DNA of 64,000 nucleotides, taken from NCBI GenBank assembly GCA_963843645.1, contig CAWJLE010000001.1, forward strand, positions 1,054,001-1,118,000, written 5' to 3'. Position numbers and translations under genes: made by a program. The notes beneath the pieces were generated by a model that did no database searches, was not told where the DNA came from, and was given only the letters and a program-made list of their open reading frames with translations. Each line of letters begins with the position of its first letter. Position 1 is the first letter of the stretch. This stretch comes from CAWJLE01 sp963843645. GTDB lineage: Bacteria; Chloroflexota; Anaerolineae; DAOTYC01. Positions 36,084 through 44,639 of the stretch are shown here, piece after piece.

Positions 36084-37004
36084 ATGAGGACCAGACAGTG
36101 GAGTATACTGGCTGTGTTGGCGCTCCTGGACTACATCTTGCTCGCCTCAATGTTCAGCCTGGTGTCTGAAGACCTGAGCTACGGTCCTCCGGCAACGAAT
36201 ACGCCCTGCCCCACATTCACAGCCACTTACCCGCCCATCATCGTGGAGCTGCAGCCCACGCCCACCGCGACCCGGGTGATTCCCGCCTCGATGGCCCGGC
36301 CTGGGGCCGGCGGCTCACAGCTATTGGCGCAGGACGGCCGCCAGACCCACGTGGTGCAGCCCGGTGAGAGCCTGCCGTCCATCGCCGAGCGCTACGGCGT
36401 GTCGAGCCAGGCCATCCTGCACATGAACGGCCTGTTGGACCCGAACGGCGTGGCCTGGGGCCAGATGTTGATCATCCCCGGCATGGACGAGGAGCTGGCA
36501 ACCTGGACGCCGATCCCGCCGCCAGAGACGCCCACTCCGCCGCCCACCAATACGCGCAAGCCTCGGCCGCCGACCCAAACACCGACGCCCACCGACGCGG
36601 CGACGCCGACGCCCAAGACGCACCAGTTCACCGGCGAGATCGTGAAGTGGTATTCCAACTGCGGCGCGACCGGCATCCACCGGCCCAGCCAGATCCTCAA
36701 CATGGACGGCCAGCCTGTGAACGGGCTCCGGGTTCGCCTGTGGTACGAGAATACGTACGAGGCTTTCTCGTGGGTATCCGGCATCGGCGGCGATTATGGC
36801 CCCGGCGAGTACGATATCGCCATGCGCTCCGGCGAGGCAGGCACCTTCAAGGTCGCCGTCTGGGACTGGCAGACCGGGCCGGATACGTTCGATCGGGTCG
36901 ATTCCGAAGTGCTGGAAATCAAGTTCGACTACGACTGGCAGGAATGCCAGCCGGGACGGTCGGGACACCAGTCAGCTGTGGTCAACTGGTATCGCCATTG
37001 GTAG
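36084..37004 (+). CDS. exported LysM-domain protein with Thr/Pro-rich linkers
   Basis: Protein of 306 residues; ATG 36084 is six bases after AAGGAG, while an upstream in-frame codon lacks spacing. A hydrophobic N-terminal segment (WSILAVLALLDYILLASMF) acts as signal anchor. A first T/P-rich linker leads to one LysM domain, THVVQPGESLPSIAERYGVS to GQMLIIPG, that should bind peptidoglycan or another N-acetyl-sugar polymer. A second linker (PPPETPTPPPTNT region) leads to a C-terminal beta domain with SNCGATGIHRPSQILNMDG and PVNGLRVRLWYENTY, similar in plan to the lipoprotein at 14381. It is transcribed from a perfect promoter, implying an abundant envelope protein (inference). Confidence 0.87.
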   Translation: MRTRQWSILAVLALLDYILLASMFSLVSEDLSYGPPATNTPCPTFTATYPPIIVELQPTPTATRVIPASMARPGAGGSQLLAQDGRQTHVVQPGESLPSIAERYGVSSQAILHMNGLLDPNGVAWGQMLIIPGMDEELATWTPIPPPETPTPPPTNTRKPRPPTQTPTPTDAATPTPKTHQFTGEIVKWYSNCGATGIHRPSQILNMDGQPVNGLRVRLWYENTYEAFSWVSGIGGDYGPGEYDIAMRSGEAGTFKVAVWDWQTGPDTFDRVDSEVLEIKFDYDWQECQPGRSGHQSAVVNWYRHW

Positions 37005-37032
37005 CCTCTCCCCACGACTCAGACCAGCAAAA

Positions 37033-37746
37033 TCAGGCCCTGCGCCGCAAGACGCCCATGTAATGGGCCGCGCAGCAGCGCAGCGGGGTCGCCTCCAGCC
37101 AGCGTTCGATCTGGCGCGCCAGGGGGAACAGCCAGCGCGGCGTGAAATCCGGGACGAACGTGAAGCGTTTCAGGTCCAGCAGCTCGAAGCCGGGCCAGGA
37201 ACTCAGGTCCTCAGGCAAAATCCAGTTCTCCTGTCCATTGTCGATGCGACGCAGGCGCGGGAAAACGTAATTCATGTAGGCCGACATGACCGGGTTGGTC
37301 GTGCTCATTTCGTGCAGAAAGAAGATGCCGTTGGGCTTCAGGACGCGCGTGATCTCGCCGATCGCGGCCATCTGCTGCGCCCTGGTCTCGATGTGATGGA
37401 TCACGTTGATGGCAAAGGCGAAGTCGATGCTCGCATCCGGGCAAGGCAGCGCCTGCACGTCCCCCAGGCACCAGCAACTTCCCACACAGGGCGTCTGCCG
37501 ATGCACTGCTTCCTGCAACTGCGCAATGGAGCTGTCCAAACCCCACACGTGGTAGCCCTTCTCCTGCAGCCGCTGGACGTGCCAACCGGTCCCACAACCC
37601 AAATCCAGCCCGACGGCCGACGACCGGTCCAGACCGGTCAGCCAGGCGGTCATCATCGACGTCTTTCGGGCCAGCAAATGAAAGCGGACGTGCTGGGGTA
37701 TCTGGGCGTCGTAGACAGACGCGATCTCGTTGAATCTGCTCTCCAA
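37033..37746 (-). CDS. class I SAM-dependent methyltransferase
   Basis: Protein of 237 residues. SAM-binding motif I is AVGLDLGCGTGWHVQRL, followed by VWGLDSSIAQLQEA (acidic residue for ribose), DVQALPCPDASIDFAFAINV (motif II/post-I) and ITRVLKPNGIFFLHEM (motif III). This is the Methyltransf_11/UbiE-like group; the substrate cannot be read. Start is probably TTG 37746. It lies downstream of a large GT39 gene on the same strand, with a 41-base gap, and may methylate a glycan or lipid intermediate (inference from context). Confidence 0.85.
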   Translation of the reverse strand: MESRFNEIASVYDAQIPQHVRFHLLARKTSMMTAWLTGLDRSSAVGLDLGCGTGWHVQRLQEKGYHVWGLDSSIAQLQEAVHRQTPCVGSCWCLGDVQALPCPDASIDFAFAINVIHHIETRAQQMAAIGEITRVLKPNGIFFLHEMSTTNPVMSAYMNYVFPRLRRIDNGQENWILPEDLSSWPGFELLDLKRFTFVPDFTPRWLFPLARQIERWLEATPLRCCAAHYMGVLRRRA

Positions 37747-37787
37747 GTGTGGGTCTCAGCCTTTCTTTCCTGCCGGCGCCGTCGGCC

Positions 37788-40250
37788 CTACTGCACAGGA
37801 AAAGCGTCAAGAACAACTTCTGGGAAGGTCAGCCCGCCCGGAGCGGCCAACTGCACCTTCAATCGATAGCTCCCGGCGCTCAACTCGGCGCCAAGGGGCA
37901 CGTCGAACTGGTCACGCACGACCTCGCCGACCTGCCAGGCAGAGGTTGGGTGCGACGCGCCGCCGACGAGCGCATCCTGTTGCCCGCTCACAGTGTGGGC
38001 CATTCCCCGGTCGTCGATCAGCTGCAGGGCCAACGTCACATCCGGCGCCGTCCGGGCGCTCCTCCAGTACAGGTTCACGTGGGCGACGTCGCCGATGTGG
38101 AAGGCCGGCTCGGCCTCGTCTTCGTGCCCTAACCGGTAGAGGTCGTAGCCCAGAAGTTGCAGGCTGCCGAGGTCCCTCATCAGCGGCGTGCGGATGCCCA
38201 GCGCCTCGACGGGCAGCTCCGTCTGCGGAAGCTCCACCTGGATCGCGGACAGAGAAACGTGGTCCGCCCCCGGCTTAGAGCCGTCGCTGACCGTCAGCCG
38301 CTGGCCGCCGTCCAGAGCATACAGGCCCAGCTCTATTCGATACGGGCCCGGAGGTGTGCCGGGCCGAATGAGGATGCCGTAGTTGTCGACGATCGTTTCG
38401 TCCGGCTTCCACGTGGTGGTCAACCGCACGCCCCCGCCGGGCTCCGCGTCACGCTGCCCCACGATGTGGTTCTCCGCATCCAGCAGGTGGACGAACACCC
38501 GATATCGCGCCGGAATGGGCGCCAGGGCCTTCCAGAACAGGGTGAGCTGCAGCACGTCGCCGGCCTGCACCGCTTCGGTCGGCAGCGCATAGCCCAGCAG
38601 GGCGACCTTTCCGCCCAAGACCGTGTCGAGCGGACGTTGGATGTCTTCGGGTGTCCTCTCTGCCGGCAGCGAGTAGATGACCAGGCGGACGTTGCCACGC
38701 CAGCTGTCCAGCGCCTTGTACGCATGCCCGTCCAGCCAGCCCTCTACCACCCGCTCCGGATCGCTCTCTTCCGTCGCCCAGAAGACGGAGAACAGCCGGT
38801 GATAGTCGTGGCTGATCCCCTCCAGCTCCTGCACCGTCTTCGGCGCGTTCACCGGCCGCTGTCTCGGCAGCGGATAGATCGGCAAATCGCCGCGATAGTA
38901 ATACTCGAAGACGTCTTTCTGGCCCGGCGCGTTCAGCAGCACGGCGTCTCCCGGCTTGCTCACAGCCTCGATATAGCGCGCGATGCCGCGGTAATCGTCC
39001 CGCGCGAATCGCGGCACGAAATAGTAGTTGCGCAGCGACATAGCGCTGGCTGCGAGCACGAACGTCACGGCGGCCACAGCCCAGGCGCCCCCGGCAATGC
39101 GCTGCCATCGCCCACGCGGCGCCCACGGACCCAAAATGCCGCGCGCCAGGACCAGACTGAAGCCCGCGCTGCCGACGAGGAAGAATTTGGGACGGTACGC
39201 CGGACGGTACAGGGACAGCCCGTACATCATGAAGACCGGGAACAGCGCGTAACAGACCAGCAGCACGTAGCCCGTGACGGACAACGCCCGGTCCTGCGCC
39301 CGATCTCGACGCAGCGCCGGCCACAAGCCGATCAAGAAGACCACAGCAAAGGCGACCACGACGGGTCCCACGGTTTTCGGATCGACGCTTTCGCCGAGCG
39401 CGAAGAGGCGGAAAGCCTCCCGCAGGATGAAGGGCAGGCCGTACGACTCGCTGATCGACGGCCACGTGGACACCTGCCGCAGACCTACCGACAGCCAGGG
39501 CAAGTAGATGGCCAGAGCCAGCACCTGCAGCCCCGCCCAGCGGAATCCGCGCAGCCACCACCGGCCCCGCTCTCGTGTCAGCAGCCACCACAGGCCGAAA
39601 ACCACGTTCTCCATCACCAGGACGATCGGGTACGAATAGTGCACCCACAGGCTTACGCCGTTGGCAATCACGTAGACGGCCGCCCACCACCAGAGACCAC
39701 GTCGCGGGCAGACTTCCGAAGTTTCCGAAACTTCGGAAGTCTTGTTTAGAGCGCCGTCGCACTCGATGAAACGGATGGTAGCGTACACCGACAGTGCGCT
39801 CAGCGCTGCCAGCGGCATGTACATGCGCGTTTCTTGCGAGTAGTATACCTGGAAGGGCGCGACCGCCGACAGCAGCGCGGCCAGCAGGCCGGCCTTTCGG
39901 CCCAGCAGCCGCACGCCCAGCAGGTACGTGAGAAGGACCAGAGCCAGGCCAAACACGGCCGAAAGTGACCGGATGCCCGCCTCGCTGGTCCCGAACAGGG
40001 CAATCCAGACCTTGAGCGTCAGGTGGTACAGGGGCGGATGAATCTCATTCGAAATGTCGTACAGCAGCTGCGGAACCGGCTTGACCGCCGTTACCAGGCT
40101 GGACATCTCATCGGCCCACAGGCTCTGGGCGCCGATGAGGTAGCCGCGCAGCACCGCCGCCAGCGCCAGGATGGCAACCAGCGCCGCCGCTGCCGGGAGG
40201 CGCATTCTGTGCCGGTCGGGCTCAGCGTTTGGTCTCAAATCGCTCCTCAA
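37788..40250 (-). CDS. GT39/ArnT-like membrane glycosyltransferase with C-terminal beta domain
   Basis: Large protein of up to 820 residues. The N-terminal half has about eleven helices and the GT-C acidic loop LIGAQSLWADEMSSL; NEIHPPLYHLTLKVW and SQETRMYMPLAALSAL are typical of the family. The C-terminal third (LLGYALPTEAVQAGDVLQLT and LLGYDLYRLGHEDEAEP) holds two beta-sandwich units like that of the gene at 15260. The start is unsettled: TTG 40250, TTG 40238 (after GAGGAG) or ATG 40205. A loop near residue 167 contains KTSEVSETSEV, encoded by a perfect palindrome, an apparent repeat insertion kept in frame. It overlaps the end of the cellulase-fold gene. Confidence 0.83.
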   Translation of the reverse strand: MRSDLRPNAEPDRHRMRLPAAAALVAILALAAVLRGYLIGAQSLWADEMSSLVTAVKPVPQLLYDISNEIHPPLYHLTLKVWIALFGTSEAGIRSLSAVFGLALVLLTYLLGVRLLGRKAGLLAALLSAVAPFQVYYSQETRMYMPLAALSALSVYATIRFIECDGALNKTSEVSETSEVCPRRGLWWWAAVYVIANGVSLWVHYSYPIVLVMENVVFGLWWLLTRERGRWWLRGFRWAGLQVLALAIYLPWLSVGLRQVSTWPSISESYGLPFILREAFRLFALGESVDPKTVGPVVVAFAVVFLIGLWPALRRDRAQDRALSVTGYVLLVCYALFPVFMMYGLSLYRPAYRPKFFLVGSAGFSLVLARGILGPWAPRGRWQRIAGGAWAVAAVTFVLAASAMSLRNYYFVPRFARDDYRGIARYIEAVSKPGDAVLLNAPGQKDVFEYYYRGDLPIYPLPRQRPVNAPKTVQELEGISHDYHRLFSVFWATEESDPERVVEGWLDGHAYKALDSWRGNVRLVIYSLPAERTPEDIQRPLDTVLGGKVALLGYALPTEAVQAGDVLQLTLFWKALAPIPARYRVFVHLLDAENHIVGQRDAEPGGGVRLTTTWKPDETIVDNYGILIRPGTPPGPYRIELGLYALDGGQRLTVSDGSKPGADHVSLSAIQVELPQTELPVEALGIRTPLMRDLGSLQLLGYDLYRLGHEDEAEPAFHIGDVAHVNLYWRSARTAPDVTLALQLIDDRGMAHTVSGQQDALVGGASHPTSAWQVGEVVRDQFDVPLGAELSAGSYRLKVQLAAPGGLTFPEVVLDAFPVQ
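39711..39741. repeat. palindromic repeat inserted in a coding sequence
   Basis: GACTTCCGAAGTTT, three bases, AAACTTCGGAAGTC: 14-base perfect arms. On the minus strand it encodes TSEVSETSEV within the GT39 protein; a diverged half lies in the JAMM gene tail at 18518-18576. Confidence 0.85.
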
Positions 40251-41983
40251 CTCCGGCCGTCCTGTACGGCACGAACAGCACGGCCAGGACCGCGGCGCTC
40301 ACGCACATCGCCACGCTGCCCAGGATGTGATTTAACCCGCCCCAGAGTGTGCGCCGTACCACGAAGCCGTCGACGCCGGCTGACGTCAGGGCCGCACCGG
40401 AAGGCAGCACGCGAATGCTCACTTCGTGCCGGCCGTCGCGTAATCGGCGGCAGACCGCCATCGGAACGCTGGTCGTCGACGATCCGCGCGTGTCCATCGT
40501 GACCGGGGCTCCACCATCGCAGGACACCGCAAGCTGAGCGCCATCCGGCCTCTCCCGCACGACGAGGTCGAGGTCCGTACCGACGAAAGTCAATCGCATC
40601 CCGGCGCCGGCCCCCTGGCTCTCCTGGTAGCCACCGAGGACGGCCTGCGAGTCCGCCACATGCCGCCACGTGCCCAGGTAATAGACGGCCCAGTGGTCTT
40701 CCTGATGGTAACCAGGGTACATGACCGGCGGCTGCTGTGCCTCTTCCTTGAGCGCCTCGTATACCGGCAGCGGGCTGAAATCCGGCTCGACCATGCGGAA
40801 GTAGTACCACGATTGGTCCTTTTCGGCGTCGCTGGCCCGCTTGAAGAACCACACGTTGATGACGCCCATCCACGGCCACTCCGCCTGCGCGCGTCGATAG
40901 GCGAGGCGTGCGTAGTCGGCCTGCTGCTGCTCGGTGACGCGGCCGTACGCCGGGGGCGCAGGGTGATCCAACGGAATCGCGTTCCAGTTCATCTCGGTCA
41001 TCCAGATGGGCTTCTGCGCGTCGCCGTTCTTGACCATGATGTCGCGAATGTACTGCGGCCGCGAGAAGTTCAGCACCCGTGGACGCATCCGCCGGTCGGT
41101 CGGTGCGGACCACAGGCCGTAGCCCTGCACCGCCATGACGTCGAAGTGGTCCCCGGCGCCCGCGTCGTACATGCGCTGCAGAAACAAGAAGTCGTTCATG
41201 CCGTTCGGGTGGCCGTCCATCTCGATCGTCGCCGCCAGCGCCCCGCAGATGACGACCGCATCCGGGTCGACGGATTTGACGCTCTCGTAGCCCACCTTCA
41301 GCAGGGCGGTGTACCCCTTCGGATCGACCGGGGCCTCGCCCCATTCAGGGTAGATGTTCGGCTCGTTCCAGATCTGGTAGTAGTGTATGCGCCCTTTGTA
41401 CCGCCCGGCCACGGCGCGCACGTAATCCCCGTAGTCGGCCAGGTTATCGGGTGGCGCGTACGAGCCGTGCGCATTGCCGTCGGCCCGAGTCCAAGCCGGG
41501 CGGATGGCTCAGGCGGGCGATGATCTCGAGATCGTACTTCTGCGCGAGGTCGACGATGTTGTCGTACTTGTCCCACGCTGAGCGATGCGGCTCGTTGCGC
41601 CGGTCCTCGAAATCTCCCTTGCCGTGGATCTCGATGTCCTCCCAGGGGAACTCCTGGCGAATCCAGTGAAAGCCGGCATCGTGGAGCATCTGCAGGCTCC
41701 GCTCGCGCTTGGCGGGCTCGACCTCTTGCTCGAGGAAGGTGTTCGCGCCGAACGGATTCACTCCGGTATGGGCGACGGGGACGTTTGGAGCCGTCTCAGG
41801 CATCGCCCGGAGCTGTCCGGCGGCCAGATTCCACAAAGCCACGACCTGGGAAGACGTCTGCTCCTCACCGGTCCAGGCAAAGAGCGTCCCCGATCCCAAA
41901 ACAAAGAGAGCCAGCCCCAACAACAACACCAGGCTGGCTGCCAATACTCCTACCACAATGACCAAAAAACGTCGTGACAGCAC
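40222..41983 (-). CDS. membrane-anchored glycoside hydrolase-like (cellulase-fold) protein (frameshifted)
   Basis: From GTG 41983 (AGGAAAG upstream) a signal anchor of about 30 hydrophobic residues is followed by FGANTFLEQEVEP and FHWIRQEFPWEDIE, a TIM-barrel start typical of GH5/GH39-like proteins. After IIARLSHPP at about 41510 the frame shifts; the next frame continues NAHGSYAPPDNLADYGDYV, then YYQIWNEPNIYPEWG with a plausible acid/base Glu and KPIWMTEMNWNAI with a plausible nucleophile Glu. The C-terminus has a beta domain and a second membrane helix (AMCVSAAVLAVLFV). About 587 residues in all. It sits between two large GT-C-like genes and may trim or transfer their glycan product (inference). 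Confidence 0.78.
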
Positions 41984-42115
41984 TGGCTTTCCTGTTCGCT
42001 CCGTTCGCCCGTTCGACGGCGCATTCGATTATACAGCAGGTTGCAGGGCCCGCCAAACGCCCGCCGGCCACCGGGCTCCACCTGTTTTGCAGGGCGGCAG
42101 CCCCCCCGATTGCGT

Positions 42116-42190
42116 CGTAGGGGCAGCCCTGTGTGGCTGCCGGGCGTCGTCCCGTCGGACGCGGGCCGCCACACAGGGCTTGCCCCTACG
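42116..42190. repeat. short inverted repeat upstream of the cellulase-fold gene
   Basis: CGTAGGGGCAGCCCTGTGTG and its reverse complement (arms 42116-42137 and 42168-42190, one to two mismatches) around a 30-base spacer. Similar GGGGC...CCCTGTGTGG palindromes are scattered in many Chloroflexota genomes (recalled, not searched). Confidence 0.75.
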
Positions 42191-44639
42191 GTGCTGACAC
42201 TCGCCAGCCCACCACGAGCGCAAGGATCGACCCCACAGCGGCGACGATGGAGATCCAGTAGCCCAACGTCAGCGACAGCGGCGCGTAGCGGACCTCGACT
42301 CGATGCGAGCCGGACGGCAGCGCGACGGCGCGCAGGATGCCGTCCGCTCGAAGCAGCGCAGCCGGCCGTCCATCGACGGTCGCCTGCCAGCCCGGATAGA
42401 ACACCTCACTGAAGACTAACACGCCCGGCGTCGCCGCGTCGGCCTGCACGACCTGGCGATCGGACGTCCACTCCAATACCTGCACCGCAGAGTCTTCACC
42501 CGGCGCGGGCGCCGGGTCCGGCGGCTGGGCCAGGATCGCCGTCCGCCGCAGATCCACGTCCGGCGCGTTCAAGAGCGTGAACGACTGCTCGTCGTCCTGC
42601 CCCAGTTGGACCTGGTGTGCGACCCAGGCCGGCGGAAACGGGTCGGTGACCTCGTACACTTTGACGTCACCCTCCTGGTGCAGGCGGCGCAGGCCCGGAC
42701 CGTCGATGTCGCGCTTGTCCATGACGTAGCGTACGTTCATGAGCTGCCAGAAGCGCCACTCGCCCATCCGCGTCTGGAATTCGTCAAATGCGGCCAGGTG
42801 CAAGGGGCTGTTGCCGGTGATGTCACGAAAGCCGTAAACCGCCCCTGCGCTGCTTCCTCCGGGCAGAAGGCCCGCGCTGCTGATTCGAACCGGCTCGGGG
42901 TTGGACTGAATGACCTGCTTCAAAAAGCTCACCGTGCTGGTCTGCGGGAAATAGCCCCCGGCAGGCAGGTCGTGCAGGTGAAACTCCCAGTTGACGGAAA
43001 AGAGGTTCAGCGTGATGAGGCCGATCGCGGCGAGCTTCCACAGACCGCGCCCAGCATCAGACGACGGCCGCTGAGCCAGCCAAAGAATCGCCGCCCCCAG
43101 GAGCAGCAGCGCGAAGATGTGATGGTGCAGCGTGCTGGTGAAGATGCCGCCGTGGTCCGCGCCGGCCTGGCCCTTGGTCCAACCATAGAGGAACAGCGCC
43201 GTGAGCACTCCCAGCGCCACCGTGAAGCGAACCACTCCACGCTGCAGCCGATCCACCCCTGTTCGTCCGCCCGTCCGGCTCAACGACGCCAGACCACAGG
43301 CGCCGTAGCCCGCCAATACCGCCAGGCTGAAGGCGAACAGGAAGATGACCCTTTCCTGGTCTCTCACGCTGGCAAAGCCCGGAACGAAGACGTAGAAGAA
43401 GTTGAACAAGAAGGTGTTGCCGCCGAACGAGAGCAACAGCGACACGACCGCCACCCCCGCCCAGAAGGCGCGATCGCGGAAACGGGTGGGGAGCAGGAGC
43501 GCCGCGGCAATCAAGATCATGGGCAGAATGCCCAGGTATTGTGGCGAGTTGCCCGAGTAGCCGGGGTAGAGCAGCGACACCAGTTCCTGGAGGGGCAGCC
43601 CCCACGAAACGGACGCATAGTCCAGCTCGGAGCGGGTCGAATACTTGATGAACTCCAGCGTCGGCAGGAGCTGCACCGCCGCCACGGCCAGGCCGATCAG
43701 CGGCACTAGCAGAAAGGGTAGCGCCAATCGGAGGCGAGCCCAGGCGTTGGAACGGCCGCCCCACCGGGTAGGCTCCAGTTTGATAGTGGCCAGCCGGAAG
43801 ACCAGGTAAGCCGCGACCAGGTAGGTCACGTACAGCGAGGTCTGCGGATGGCCGCCGAGAATGGAAAAACCGAACGCCAGGCCCGCGCCCACCAGGGGCA
43901 GAAGCCAGGCGAGGGCGCGCCGCCTATCCGCGCCGGCGACCCGCTCCAGGCCGACGTCGAGGAAGAGCAGGATCAGCGGCAGCCAGACCCCCACGCCGAG
44001 CATCGTCATCTGCCGCACGGGGAACGAGGTCATGTAGCCGCCGAAGGTGTAGGCCAGCGCGGCCACACAGCCGGCGAACCGGCTGCGAGTCAGGCGTCGC
44101 ACGAACAGGTAGGTGAAGCACGCCGCCAGCGAAAAGTGGAGGATGACCTGGACCTCGAGCGAGGTGACGGAGAAATGCGCGCCCCTGAGGATCAGGGCGG
44201 CCAACAGATTGACCGGATACAGCACTGCCGACTGGATGTCGGCCAGCGCGGGTTGGCCGCCATAGAGGTAAGGATCCCACAGGGGAAAATGGCCCTTGCC
44301 CAGCTGCTCGGCGACGAAGAGACGCAGCGGATAGTACTGGCCCAGGAAATCGCCGCGAGCGAAGGTCTGCCGGTCGGCCAGGTTGAGGCTGACGATGCGC
44401 CAGAAGAAGAGGAACGGCAGTCCGCTCAAGATGCCCAGGATTGCCACGTCGCCGACCCAGGACGCCCACCATCGGCGGAGGGCCGCCGACGCCCGTCTCC
44501 GTGTTGGCGCCACGGCGCGACGTGCACGCTTTCTTCCGTGGCCATGTCTACGACGAGGACCTGCGCCGGCCGCGGGCCGGACCCTGCGATCGAGTGGCCG
44601 CGCCCTTCGGCGTGCTGGCTCGATAGGGCGAGGCGGCAA
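42186..44639 (-). CDS. YfhO-type polytopic membrane protein
   Basis: GT-C-like membrane protein of up to 817 residues with about twelve helices. Typical early segments are ARGDFLGQYYPLRLFVAEQL and GHFPLWDPYLYGGQPALADI; the C-terminal periplasmic-side domain ends with VFYPGWQATVDGRPAALLRA and VALPSGSHRVEVRYAP, a pair found in the YfhO family. The first 40 residues of the longest frame are Arg/Pro-rich and unlike the family; GTG 44513 is a better start, which also avoids overlap with the DnaC-like gene. B. subtilis YfhO glycosylates lipoteichoic acid; the role here is unknown but fits the neighbouring glycan genes. Confidence 0.82.
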   Translation of the reverse strand: MPPRPIEPARRRARPLDRRVRPAAGAGPRRRHGHGRKRARRAVAPTRRRASAALRRWWASWVGDVAILGILSGLPFLFFWRIVSLNLADRQTFARGDFLGQYYPLRLFVAEQLGKGHFPLWDPYLYGGQPALADIQSAVLYPVNLLAALILRGAHFSVTSLEVQVILHFSLAACFTYLFVRRLTRSRFAGCVAALAYTFGGYMTSFPVRQMTMLGVGVWLPLILLFLDVGLERVAGADRRRALAWLLPLVGAGLAFGFSILGGHPQTSLYVTYLVAAYLVFRLATIKLEPTRWGGRSNAWARLRLALPFLLVPLIGLAVAAVQLLPTLEFIKYSTRSELDYASVSWGLPLQELVSLLYPGYSGNSPQYLGILPMILIAAALLLPTRFRDRAFWAGVAVVSLLLSFGGNTFLFNFFYVFVPGFASVRDQERVIFLFAFSLAVLAGYGACGLASLSRTGGRTGVDRLQRGVVRFTVALGVLTALFLYGWTKGQAGADHGGIFTSTLHHHIFALLLLGAAILWLAQRPSSDAGRGLWKLAAIGLITLNLFSVNWEFHLHDLPAGGYFPQTSTVSFLKQVIQSNPEPVRISSAGLLPGGSSAGAVYGFRDITGNSPLHLAAFDEFQTRMGEWRFWQLMNVRYVMDKRDIDGPGLRRLHQEGDVKVYEVTDPFPPAWVAHQVQLGQDDEQSFTLLNAPDVDLRRTAILAQPPDPAPAPGEDSAVQVLEWTSDRQVVQADAATPGVLVFSEVFYPGWQATVDGRPAALLRADGILRAVALPSGSHRVEVRYAPLSLTLGYWISIVAAVGSILALVVGWRVSAP

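Noticed and set aside
38157..39749. 530-residue plus-strand frame over the GT39 gene
   Set aside because: Gln/Arg/His-rich antisense frame; the minus strand encodes a clear membrane protein.
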